Below are positions 1 to 6,554 of a DNA stretch of 8,983 nucleotides, piece after piece. Below the pieces are notes generated by a model. It saw only the letters and a list, made by a program, of their open reading frames with translations, did not search any database and had not been told where the DNA came from. How positions within the stretch are numbered: the stretch's first letter is position 1; each line of letters starts with the position of its first letter. This stretch comes from Chlorobiota bacterium (GTDB taxonomy: Bacteria; Bacteroidota; Bacteroidia; Flavobacteriales; Flavobacteriaceae): contig JAADHG010000297.1 of the NCBI GenBank assembly GCA_013151975.1, positions 1 through 8,983 of the forward strand, in the 5' to 3' direction. A program made the translations under genes and the position numbers.

Positions 1-266
1 TCCTCTTTATTGAAAAATTTAATTATTCGGTTAGGAAAGCTATCAATGACCTCTAATTCAACATATCTGTTTCCATTAGGAAAGAAATAAGTCGAATGTG
101 ATTTTGGAAGCTTTATTTCTAATTCAGGATTAATTTTTAGCCATTCTCCAGATTTTCCATCTTCTTGGTAAAAGACATAATTTTCATTCCTAAATTTTCC
201 ATTAGAAATATCGTCTTTACAAGAAGAAAAGATTATTAAAAGGAGTAAGAAGTACTTTATTTTCAA
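1..266 (-). CDS. Putative surface lipoprotein, N-terminal part only (runs off left edge)
   Basis: This is a partial gene whose first 88 codons are visible. The reading frame opens at a TTG codon (264-266). An in-frame TAA lies four codons upstream and there is no ATG between them, so TTG is the only reasonable start. The protein starts with a short basic stretch (KIK), then a hydrophobic run (FLLLLIIF) and the lipobox-like end FSSC, giving lipidation at Cys16. Lys-Asp-Asp follows the cysteine. In Flavobacteriaceae such as Capnocytophaga, a Lys plus acidic pair close behind the lipidated Cys is a known lipoprotein export signal to the cell surface, so surface display is likely by inference. 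The rest is polar, with aromatic/Asn-Gly segments (YFFPNGNRY near residues 60-68, RIIKFFNKE at 80-88). These vaguely resemble MORN/YwqK-type repeats, but too little is visible to assign a family. It follows argH on the same strand after 110 bp and has no obvious link to arginine synthesis. Confidence 0.72.
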   Translation of the reverse strand, partial: MKIKYFLLLLIIFSSCKDDISNGKFRNENYVFYQEDGKSGEWLKINPELEIKLPKSHSTYFFPNGNRYVELEVIDSFPNRIIKFFNKE

Positions 267-376
267 TTTAGTAGATTAGTTTGGTTCAAATTACAAACAA
301 TGTTAAGATAAAAAACGTTTCAATGTTTGTTTATCGACAGTTAAACGAAGTTAGTGTATTTTTCTTACAAAGTCAA
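267..376. other. Intergenic spacer between argH and the lipoprotein gene
   Basis: This is 110 bp of AT-rich DNA between the argH stop and the TTG start of the lipoprotein gene. No strong rho-independent terminator is visible. On the minus strand the best candidate is an imperfect, A/T-dominated pairing that ends in a T-run near 315-335. It is too weak to call. No RNA gene or repeat was recognised. Confidence 0.5.
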
Positions 377-1662
377 TCATTCAGGAAACTTCGCTCTAAT
401 CTTATCCAAACCTAAATTATGAATGCTACCAATATGTGTGTGTTGCTTAGACCTATCGGGTTTGTACGTTCCTGTTTGTACTTGCGCTCCTATATGTTGG
501 TAGGCTTCTCTAAACGACATACCATCAACCACCAAATTATTAATACTATCTACCGTAAAAAGGTATTTGTATTTGTCATCGTTTAGATTAACATCCTTTA
601 CAATAACCTGCTGAATAGCATAATTAAGAATATCTAAAATAGCAGTTACGTCTTCAAAAGCCATAATCATATTTTCCTTTAACAACTGAAAATCGCGATG
701 GTAACCACTAGGTAAATTATTGGTAATTAACAACATTTCTGTATGCAGGGCTTGAATTTTATTACACTTGCCTCTAATCAATTCAAACACATCTGGGTTT
801 TTTTTATGTGGCATAATACTACTCCCTGTGGTGAGTGCGTCTGGAAACGATATGAAATCAAAATTCTGGCTCATATATAAACAAACATCCATGGCAAATC
901 GCCCCAAAGTATTGCATAAACTTCCTAAAGATGTGGCAATAGTACGTTAATAGTACGTTCGCTTTTACCACGACTCATTTGTGCAGCAACAACATTGTAT
1001 TTTAATGTAGAAAATCCTAATTCTTGTGTTGTAAAATCTCTGTCAATAGGAAACGAACTGCCATAACCTGCTGCCGAACCTAAGGGGTTTTGATCTACGG
1101 TTTTTAACGCTGCATGCAACAAATACACATCGTCAATTAATAACTCGGCATAGGCTGAAAACCACAACCCAAATGATGATGGCATTGCCACTTGTAAATG
1201 TGTGTACCCTGGAAGCAAACTATCTTTATGCGTATCGGCGAGTTGGAGCAGTGTATTAAATAGAACTTTAGTTTTATCATAAACCAGCTTTAGGCTGTCT
1301 TTGTAATACAATTGTAATGCCACCAATACCTGATCATTTCTTGAGCGTGCAGTATGAATTTTTTTTCCAACATCTCCACAGGTTTTTGTGAGCTCGAATT
1401 CAATTTTTGAATGCACATCTTCAAATTGAGGTTCGATTACAAACGTATTGTCTTTAATTTGCTGTTGCAGATTGTTCAAACCTTCTTCCAGTTGTTGCAA
1501 TTCTTCAGCAGTAATAATATTGATGCTCTCCAACATTTTAGCATGTGCTAAAGACGCTTGTACGTCATATTTTGCAATATGTAAGTCTATTTCCCGATCG
1601 TTGCCAACCGTAAATAGTTCTATTTTTTTATCGATTGATATTCCTTTGTCCCAGAGTTTCAT
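377..1662 (-). pseudogene. argH: Argininosuccinate lyase, frameshifted by an 11-bp tandem duplication
   Basis: ArgH splits argininosuccinate into arginine and fumarate, the last step of the pathway. The gene lies in two frames. The first (1662-925) encodes residues 1-238 of a normal lyase, then seven aberrant residues (NVLLPHL) and TAG. The second (ending at the TGA at 377-379) continues the family sequence. Removing one 11-bp copy (see 938-959) joins them into 424 residues with ERTIATSLGSL at the junction, a normal ArgH length. The intact 5' part carries the conserved HTARSRNDQV block, LPGYTHLQVAMPS with its conserved His, and NPLGSAAGYGSS. The 3' part carries the fumarase/aspartase-superfamily signature GSSIMPHKKNPD, whose loop serine is catalytic. 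The first product therefore lacks the signature. The second frame has no upstream ATG: a TAA inside the duplication closes it, and the first options are TTG (905-907) or ATG (890-892). It is the last gene of the operon, 34 bp after argE, so no arg gene downstream suffers polarity. Assignment to ArgH is firm; loss of function is inferred. Confidence 0.93.
938..959. repeat. Perfect 11-bp tandem duplication inside argH
   Basis: The 11-mer AATAGTACGTT (plus strand) occurs at 938-948 and again directly at 949-959, with no mismatch. On the coding strand, AACGTACTATT is doubled between the codons for Glu-Arg and Ala. Eleven is not a multiple of three, so the frame shifts. A TAA is formed across the copy boundary in the downstream frame. 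Deleting either copy restores an uninterrupted, family-consistent argH reading frame. The identity of the copies implies a recent event, most simply replication slippage. Confidence 0.97.
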
Positions 1663-1696
1663 TTTTAAATGTTTACTTGTTAATGCGTTAATTTGT

Positions 1697-2764
1697 TTAT
1701 TCGATGACCTTCTTCAACAATTCTATATAAATAGCGATGCCTTCTTCAATTTCATTGATGTAAATAAATTCATCGGCAGTATGTGAACGCGTACTATCTC
1801 CTGGTCCTAATTTTAGAGATGGACAGCTCAATACTGCTTGATCTGATAAGGTTGGCGAACCGTAGGTTGTTCTTCCTAAAGCAATTCCTGCCTTTACAAG
1901 TTCATGTTCTATTGGAATTGACGATGCATTTAATTTTAAACTTCGTGGCACTATACCATCACAAGGTGCTTCGTTAGTTAGTATCTCTGCTATTTCAGTA
2001 TTTGTGTAAGCATCATTTACACGAACATCTATCACTAATTTTACATCGGCTGGAACTGCATTGTGTTGTTTCCCAGCGTTGATTTGAGTGACTGTCATTT
2101 TTACATCCCCTAATGTTTCCGAACTCTTTTTAAAATGAAAACCTTGAAACCATTTTAAGACCTCAATGGTATTATAAATGGCATTATCATTATTAGGATG
2201 TGCTGCATGACTTGGCGTGCCTTTAACCATTGCATCAAAAACCACCAATCCTTTTTCGGCAATGGCTAAATTCATTAAGGTTGGTTCTCCTACAATAGCT
2301 ACATCAATCTTTGGAATGACATTTAGCAAACTATTCAATCCGCTTTTGCCACTATTTTCTTCTTCGGCTGAAGCCACAAAAACCAAGTTATATTTCAGAT
2401 GCTTTTCATTATAAAAATGGGTAAACGTTGCCAATAAAGACACCAAACAACCCCCTGCATCATTGCTGCCTAAACCGTATAATTTTCCGTTTTCAACTAC
2501 AGCCTTAAAAGGATCTTTGGTGTAACCATTATTAGGCTTTACCGTATCGTGATGCGAATTGAGCAACAGTGTTGGTTTAGTTTCGTCGAAATATTTATTT
2601 ACAGCCCATACATTATTCACTGTTCTATTAAAAGGGATATTTTGCTGTTTGAACCAGTTCTCAATAAGCGTAGCTGTTTTATCTTCTTCGGAAGAAAAAG
2701 AAGGCGTCTCAATTAAATTTTTGAGTAAGGTTATCGCATTTGTTATTAATCGTTCTTGTATCAT
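1697..2764 (-). CDS. argE: N-acylornithine/N-acylcitrulline deacylase, M20 metallopeptidase family
   Basis: This 355-residue protein is a member of the ArgE/DapE/M20 family, which removes the N-acyl group late in arginine synthesis in a two-zinc active site in the cytoplasm. The metal and catalytic residues are in order: the HxD motif His71/Asp73 (NSHHDTV), the bridging Asp102 (GLGSNDAGG), the Glu pair at about 135/136 (SAEEENSG; base plus ligand), Glu160 (VGEPT), and a C-terminal His near 328 (RSHTADE). A KGTPSHAAHP stretch at 181-190 lies in the dimerisation/lid domain. Because the neighbouring carbamoyltransferase is of the N-acylornithine type, the substrate here is probably N-acylcitrulline, and probably the succinyl form, rather than N-acetylornithine (inference). 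DapE-like desuccinylase activity is a family alternative, but the operon argues for arginine. The start ATG (2762-2764) overlaps the argB stop in ATGA, which implies translational coupling. The gene is intact. Confidence 0.93.
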   Translation of the reverse strand: MIQERLITNAITLLKNLIETPSFSSEEDKTATLIENWFKQQNIPFNRTVNNVWAVNKYFDETKPTLLLNSHHDTVKPNNGYTKDPFKAVVENGKLYGLGSNDAGGCLVSLLATFTHFYNEKHLKYNLVFVASAEEENSGKSGLNSLLNVIPKIDVAIVGEPTLMNLAIAEKGLVVFDAMVKGTPSHAAHPNNDNAIYNTIEVLKWFQGFHFKKSSETLGDVKMTVTQINAGKQHNAVPADVKLVIDVRVNDAYTNTEIAEILTNEAPCDGIVPRSLKLNASSIPIEHELVKAGIALGRTTYGSPTLSDQAVLSCPSLKLGPGDSTRSHTADEFIYINEIEEGIAIYIELLKKVIE

Positions 2765-3540
2765 TTGGCTGTAATTGTTGTGAATTTTAATTTTGAATTA
2801 AAAAGCATTTCTGGTTTCCCAATACACACTTTGTTTACATTATGCGCTATTGCATGAAAGCAGTTGTCTAATTTTGGCAGCATACCATCGGCAATAGTGC
2901 CTTGGTCTTTTAAGATTTGATAATTTTCGGTAGTTATATTTTCAATCACTGAGGCATTATCGTCAATATTTTTAAGCACTCCGCTTTTTTCAAAACAGTA
3001 GTATAATTCGGTTTTATAAGTTGCTGCAAAAGCGATTGCCAGCTCAGAAGCAATAGTATCAGCGTTGGTATTTAGCAATTGTCCGTTTGCATCATGTGTA
3101 ATAGCACAAAACACAGGCGTTATATTGTTATGTAACAACACATCTGTTGTTTCTGAATTTACACGTATCACATCTCCAACATATCCAAAATCTACCTCTT
3201 TTACAGGTCGTTTTACAGACACAATCGTATTGCCATCTGCTCCCGAAAACCCAACTGTATTACATTGCTGTGCTTGTAATTTTGCAACAATTGTTTTGCT
3301 AATTTTTCCTGCGTAAACCATAGTAATTATGTCTAATGTTGCTACATCAGTAATACGTCTGCCATTACTCATTTTAACTTCAATATTCATTTTATTAGCT
3401 AATTGGGTTGCTAATTTTCCGCCACCATGAACTAGAATTTTGGATCCTTTTAACTTTGAAAACTCTTTTAAAAAAGAGTGTAACGCATCTTCGTTATCAA
3501 TAATGTTTCCTCCTATTTTTATGATTTTTAGTTTTTTCAT
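2761..3540 (-). CDS. argB: N-acylglutamate kinase (N-acetyl- or N-succinylglutamate)
   Basis: ArgB is a cytoplasmic amino-acid-kinase-family enzyme that phosphorylates the gamma-carboxyl of N-acylglutamate, the second step of the pathway. The 259 residues match the usual bacterial length (about 258-300). Visible motifs are Lys8-Gly-Gly (IKIGGN) for phosphate binding, the HGGG loop at 38-41, GRRITD at 60-65 with Arg62 at the substrate-binding position (the counterpart of GLRVT), NADTIASELA at 159-168 with Asp161, and GMLPKL at 219-224 with the catalytic Lys223. The usual TDVxG segment reads FEKSG here (183-187), a departure whose effect is unknown. It lacks the N-terminal helix of arginine-inhibited hexameric ArgB, because it starts directly at the first beta strand. 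It is therefore less likely to be feedback-inhibited by arginine (inference from family structure). It follows argF' after a 47-bp gap with a repeat, and its stop overlaps the argE start. Confidence 0.94.
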   Translation of the reverse strand: MKKLKIIKIGGNIIDNEDALHSFLKEFSKLKGSKILVHGGGKLATQLANKMNIEVKMSNGRRITDVATLDIITMVYAGKISKTIVAKLQAQQCNTVGFSGADGNTIVSVKRPVKEVDFGYVGDVIRVNSETTDVLLHNNITPVFCAITHDANGQLLNTNADTIASELAIAFAATYKTELYYCFEKSGVLKNIDDNASVIENITTENYQILKDQGTIADGMLPKLDNCFHAIAHNVNKVCIGKPEMLFNSKLKFTTITAK

Positions 3541-3556
3541 AATTTTAAACTTAAAT

Positions 3557-3582
3557 AGGTTTCGACTGCGCTCAACCTGACA
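3557..3582. repeat. Short dispersed-type palindromic repeat between argF' and argB
   Basis: The plus strand shows AGGTT, then TCGACTGCGCTC, then AACCT and GACA. The outer arms AGGTT (3557-3561) and AACCT (3574-3578) pair perfectly as a 5-bp stem. The segment shares the TTCGAC...GCTCA...TGACA layout with the element at 6505-6550. I recognise this kind of sequence (TGTCAGGTTGAGCGCAGTCGAAACC and relatives) as a common intergenic repeat of Flavobacteriia. That recognition is from memory and was not searched. It fills most of the 47-bp gap. Confidence 0.7.
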
Positions 3583-3587
3583 TTTTA

Positions 3588-4523
3588 TTATAAATTTTCT
3601 AATATTTTCTTTAAAACAATTTGTGCTGCAAACGTTCGATTATTGGCTTGTTGAATCACTATAGATTGCTCACTATCTAAAACAGCATCCTCAACAACCA
3701 CATTTCGTCGCACTGGTAAACAATGCATAAACTTGGCTTTCCCAAGCTTCTCTTTTGTCATCATCCAATTAGTGTCTTCACTTAAGACTTTCCCATAATC
3801 ATTATAACTACTCCAATTCTTCACATACACAAAATCGGCATCCTTTAAAGCATCTTTCTGATTGTAATTAATTGGTGTGCCTTTTGTTATATCTCCACGC
3901 AACTCATAGCCTTCAGGATGGGTAATACTAAAATCCACATCTAGCTCTTGCATCATTTTTACGAACGAATTTGCCACAGCATGCGGCAATACTTTTGGAT
4001 GTGGCGCCCAAGACAATACTACTTTAGGGCTTTCCTTTGTTTTTAACTCTGCAATGGTAATGGCATCTGTTAATGCCTGTAATGGATGTGCAGTTGCGCT
4101 TTCCATGTTTACAATAGGCACAGATGCATATTCTATAAAGCTATTGAGTACAAACTCTTGCTCATCTTTTTGCTTATCAATCAAGCTTGGAAATGCGCGT
4201 ACAGCAATAATATCGGTATATTGTGAAATTACTTGAGCCGCTTCTTTAATATGTTCTGAGGTATTTAAATTCATGATTGTTCCATCTTCAAACTCTATGT
4301 TCCAAGCATCGCTTACATTTAAAACCATGACTTGCATGCCCAAATTTTTTGCTGCCTTTTCGGTACTTAATCGGGTTCTTAAACTAGCGTTGAAAAACAA
4401 CATGACCAAGGTTTTATGCGTTCCTAAATTTTCAAATTGAAAAGGATTTTGTTTTAACTGAATGGCTTCCTGAATAATTTCAGAAAGATTTGCAATGTCT
4501 TTTATATCTGTATATTTTTTCAT
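3588..4523 (-). CDS. argF': N-acylornithine carbamoyltransferase, probably N-succinylornithine type
   Basis: This enzyme transfers the carbamoyl group from carbamoyl phosphate to N-acylornithine, giving N-acylcitrulline. The 311-residue protein belongs to the aspartate/ornithine carbamoyltransferase superfamily. The carbamoyl-phosphate loop is SLRTR (47-51), as in N-acetyl- and N-succinylornithine transcarbamylases, not the STRTR of ordinary OTCase. Other family marks are Trp74 in the 80s-type loop, HPLQ (146-149), SWAPHPKVLPHAV (171-183), YVKNW (233-237) and HCLPVRRN (267-274). At the position known to set acyl specificity (Glu92 in the Xanthomonas acetyl enzyme, Pro90 in the Bacteroides fragilis succinyl enzyme) this protein has Ser89, in NTSEH. 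Published mutagenesis of the Xanthomonas enzyme found that replacing this Glu with small residues, serine among them as I recall, switches it to succinylornithine. N-succinylornithine is therefore the likely substrate. The ATG overlaps the argD stop in ATGA. The gene is intact and the superfamily call is firm; the acyl group is inferred. Confidence 0.93.
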   Translation of the reverse strand: MKKYTDIKDIANLSEIIQEAIQLKQNPFQFENLGTHKTLVMLFFNASLRTRLSTEKAAKNLGMQVMVLNVSDAWNIEFEDGTIMNLNTSEHIKEAAQVISQYTDIIAVRAFPSLIDKQKDEQEFVLNSFIEYASVPIVNMESATAHPLQALTDAITIAELKTKESPKVVLSWAPHPKVLPHAVANSFVKMMQELDVDFSITHPEGYELRGDITKGTPINYNQKDALKDADFVYVKNWSSYNDYGKVLSEDTNWMMTKEKLGKAKFMHCLPVRRNVVVEDAVLDSEQSIVIQQANNRTFAAQIVLKKILENL

Positions 4524-5647
4524 GTCAGTTCAGTTTGTAATGCTTCAAAAAAAACATCGATATGGTGCTTTTGAATGGTTAGCGGAGGAAGTATTCTTAA
4601 TACATTTGGATTCTTTGCATTCCCAGTAAATATGTGATGCTCGAAGATGAGTTTTTTTCGCAATTCTGAAATATTAAAATCAAATTCTAACCCTAACATT
4701 AATCCGCGACCTTTAATTGATTTCACATTAGGAAGCGTTTTGGCTTTTTCTTTAAAATATGTTGAAACATCTTTTGCGTTTTGCAGTAATTGTTCGTCCT
4801 CTAACACCTTTAACACTGACAGTGATGCTGCACAAGCCAAATGATTGCCACCGAAAGTTGTTCCTAATAAACCCATTGACGCTTTAATATCGGAATGAAT
4901 TAAAATCCCTCCAATTGGGAATCCGTTTCCCATGCCTTTTGCCATAGAAATGATATCTGGATCAATACCATGTTTTTGAAACGCAAAAAAATCGCCTGTT
5001 CTTCCAAAACCAGATTGTATTTCATCTGCAATGAACACTGTGTTGTATTGTTTACACAATTCACTTAAGCCTTGATAAAAGGCTGTTGTGCTTTCATCCA
5101 AACCTCCAATGCCCTGAATAACCTCAACAATTACTGCACAAACGTCATTTTTACACAACACTTTTTCTACAGCTTCTAAATCACCCAATGCTACAAACTC
5201 AACGCTTTGCTGGGCATTAATTGGCGCAATAATTTTAGGATTATCCGTTACAGCAACTGCTGCCGAAGTTCTGCCATGAAACGAATTTTTAAATGACAGC
5301 ACCTTCTTTTTATCGGTGTGAAACGATGCTAGCTTTAATGCATTTTCATTGGCCTCAGCTCCAGAATTACATAAAAACAATTGATAATCTACACAACCAG
5401 ATAACTCTTCTAATTTTTTAGATAATTCAATTTGTAAAGGATTTTGAATAGAGTTACTGTAAAAACCAAGCTTCCCAACTTGCTCACTTATATTTTTTAC
5501 ATATTCAGGATGCGAATGCCCGATTGAAATCACAGCATGACCTCCATATAAATCTAAATACTTAGTGTCGTTTTCATCAAAAACATAGACGTCTTTAGCC
5601 TTTACTGGCGTAATATCAAACAACGGATACACATTAAATAGGCTCAT
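4520..5647 (-). CDS. argD: N-acylornithine aminotransferase (PLP, class III)
   Basis: ArgD transaminates N-acylglutamate semialdehyde with glutamate to give N-acylornithine. The 375 residues follow class-III aminotransferase order: LDLYGGHAVISIGHSHP (31-47), the phosphate-binding SGAEAN (95-100), NSFHGRT (121-127), VEVIQGIGGL (174-183), the PLP-ring Asp208 in FIADEIQSGFGRTG, and the Schiff-base Lys237 in SMAKGMGNGFPIGG, followed by TTFGGNHLACAAS. Two usually conserved spots differ from proteobacterial ArgD: the QGEGG motif is QGIGG, and the segment before GH.HP begins GGHA. I take these as lineage features of Bacteroidota ArgD, but they could relate to a succinylated substrate. Ornithine aminotransferase is the main alternative and is less likely given the operon. 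The start (5645-5647) overlaps the proC stop in ATGA and the stop overlaps argF', so three genes are translationally chained. Confidence 0.93.
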   Translation of the reverse strand: MSLFNVYPLFDITPVKAKDVYVFDENDTKYLDLYGGHAVISIGHSHPEYVKNISEQVGKLGFYSNSIQNPLQIELSKKLEELSGCVDYQLFLCNSGAEANENALKLASFHTDKKKVLSFKNSFHGRTSAAVAVTDNPKIIAPINAQQSVEFVALGDLEAVEKVLCKNDVCAVIVEVIQGIGGLDESTTAFYQGLSELCKQYNTVFIADEIQSGFGRTGDFFAFQKHGIDPDIISMAKGMGNGFPIGGILIHSDIKASMGLLGTTFGGNHLACAASLSVLKVLEDEQLLQNAKDVSTYFKEKAKTLPNVKSIKGRGLMLGLEFDFNISELRKKLIFEHHIFTGNAKNPNVLRILPPLTIQKHHIDVFFEALQTELT

Positions 5648-6444
5648 AATTGTTCGGTTTTAATCGTATTAATTTTATTGAAAGACGTGACCATACCTTG
5701 TATTAAAGACGAACTCAATCCTTTATGTTCCATTTCATTCAAACCTTCAATGGTACAGCCTTTTGGTGTGGTTACTTTATCAATTTCCTGCTCTGGATGA
5801 TTCCCATTTGTAATCAGTAAATTAGCAGCGCCTTCACAAGTATGCATCGCCAATTCTTGTGCTTCTTTAGCATCAAAACCCAATTGAATTGCCGCTTGCG
5901 TTGTCGCTCTAATAAGGCGCATCCAAAAGGCAATGCCGCTTGCACAAACCACTGTTGCCGCTTGCATTTGATTTTCTGGAATTGCAATAGACGTTCCCAA
6001 ACGATTAAAAATAGCTTCGGCAATCTTTATGCGTTTTTCACCTTTTTCATTACTGCATAAACAGGTCATAGATTTTCCAACGGCAATGGCTGTATTTGGC
6101 ATGGCTCTAATTATAAACTGGTGAGTGCCAACAATAGCTTCGATTTTAGAAATACTATAGCCTGTAATTGTAGAAATAATAACATGCTTCTCCGTTAACA
6201 AGGGTGCAACTTCCTTTAAAATAGTTTCAAAATGTGCTGGTTGAACAGCAAAAATTAGAATGTCTGATTGTTGTACTGCTTCTGTGTTATCCGAAGTAAT
6301 TACAACATTCTGGTAGCCTTTAAAACTTTGGATATCTTCAATATTCCGTTTTGTTAAATACAAGTTCGTAATAGCATTTGTAGTAATCAATCCTTTGGCT
6401 ATGGATTGTCCTAAATTTCCTGTTCCTATTATTGCGATTTTCAT
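5644..6444 (-). CDS. proC: Pyrroline-5-carboxylate reductase
   Basis: ProC reduces delta1-pyrroline-5-carboxylate to proline with NAD(P)H in the cytoplasm. The 266 residues are a normal length. The N-terminal Rossmann fold starts IIGTGNLGQSIAKGL with the GxGxxG dinucleotide loop at 7-12. FAVQPAHF comes at the usual place after the third strand, and RAMPNTAIAVGKSMT matches the conserved RxMPN block. The C-terminal family signature reads TTPKGCTIEGLNEME (the usual form is SPGGTTIxGL). It is a proline gene inside an arginine operon: it follows argC after a repeat-bearing 110-bp gap and overlaps argD by 4 bp. The encoded arginine route does not pass through free ornithine, so the likely P5C source is glutamate via ProBA, which is not in this window. 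Co-transcription would tie proline output to arginine-gene expression (inference). Confidence 0.93.
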   Translation of the reverse strand: MKIAIIGTGNLGQSIAKGLITTNAITNLYLTKRNIEDIQSFKGYQNVVITSDNTEAVQQSDILIFAVQPAHFETILKEVAPLLTEKHVIISTITGYSISKIEAIVGTHQFIIRAMPNTAIAVGKSMTCLCSNEKGEKRIKIAEAIFNRLGTSIAIPENQMQAATVVCASGIAFWMRLIRATTQAAIQLGFDAKEAQELAMHTCEGAANLLITNGNHPEQEIDKVTTPKGCTIEGLNEMEHKGLSSSLIQGMVTSFNKINTIKTEQL

Positions 6445-6449
6445 AATAT

Positions 6450-6467
6450 TGACCGCGAAGGCGGTTA
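6450..6467. promoter_or_regulatory. GC-rich hairpin just upstream of proC
   Basis: ACCGC (6452-6456) and GCGGT (6461-6465) form a perfect 5-bp GC-rich stem around a 4-nt loop, an outlier in very AT-rich surroundings. On the minus strand, the proC mRNA would carry it with its near side only about 7 nt from the ATG, where it could affect ribosome access. On the plus strand the stem extends by G-T and T-A pairs and is followed by TCTTTTT, so it looks like a terminator in that direction, although no plus-strand gene is present. A function is not established. Confidence 0.5.
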
Positions 6468-6504
6468 TCTTTTTAATTAAACTTCAATTTTATTTATTCC
6501 TTTT

Positions 6505-6550
6505 AGATTCTTCACTTCGACAGGCTCAGTGACCACGTTCAGAATGACAG
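6505..6550. repeat. Dispersed-type flavobacterial intergenic repeat after argC
   Basis: The plus strand runs AGATTCTTCACTTCGACAGG, then CTCAGTGACCACGTTC, then AGAATGACAG. ATTCT near the start and AGAAT near the end are complementary, and CACT/AGTG forms an inner 4-bp stem around CGACAGG. Its reverse complement, with the CTGTCATTCTGAA and GAGCCTGTCGAAGTG segments, is a sequence type I recognise as very common between genes in Flavobacteriia (from memory, not searched). It lies 4 bp beyond the argC stop. Confidence 0.72.
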
Positions 6551-6554
6551 ATTA

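Noticed and set aside
300..345. Promoter-like TTG-N19-ATTGTTTG or weak terminator in the argH-lipoprotein spacer
   Set aside because: The match to the Bacteroidota -33/-7 pattern is partial and the hairpin is A/T-only with a mismatch. Neither stands out from the AT-rich background.
920..960. Programmed ribosomal frameshift in argH
   Set aside because: There is no slippery heptamer at the junction, and an exact 11-bp tandem duplication fully explains the shift. Removing one copy restores the frame without any recoding.
1448..1786. Plus-strand open frame across the argH/argE junction
   Set aside because: It is antisense to clearly conserved coding sequence and its translation is low-complexity (Cys/Ser/Leu/Ile-rich) with no recognisable domain.
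3588..4523. Ordinary ornithine carbamoyltransferase (argF/argI)
   Set aside because: The SLRTR loop, the YVKNW segment and HCLPVRRN match the N-acylornithine transcarbamylase group rather than the STRTR ornithine enzymes.
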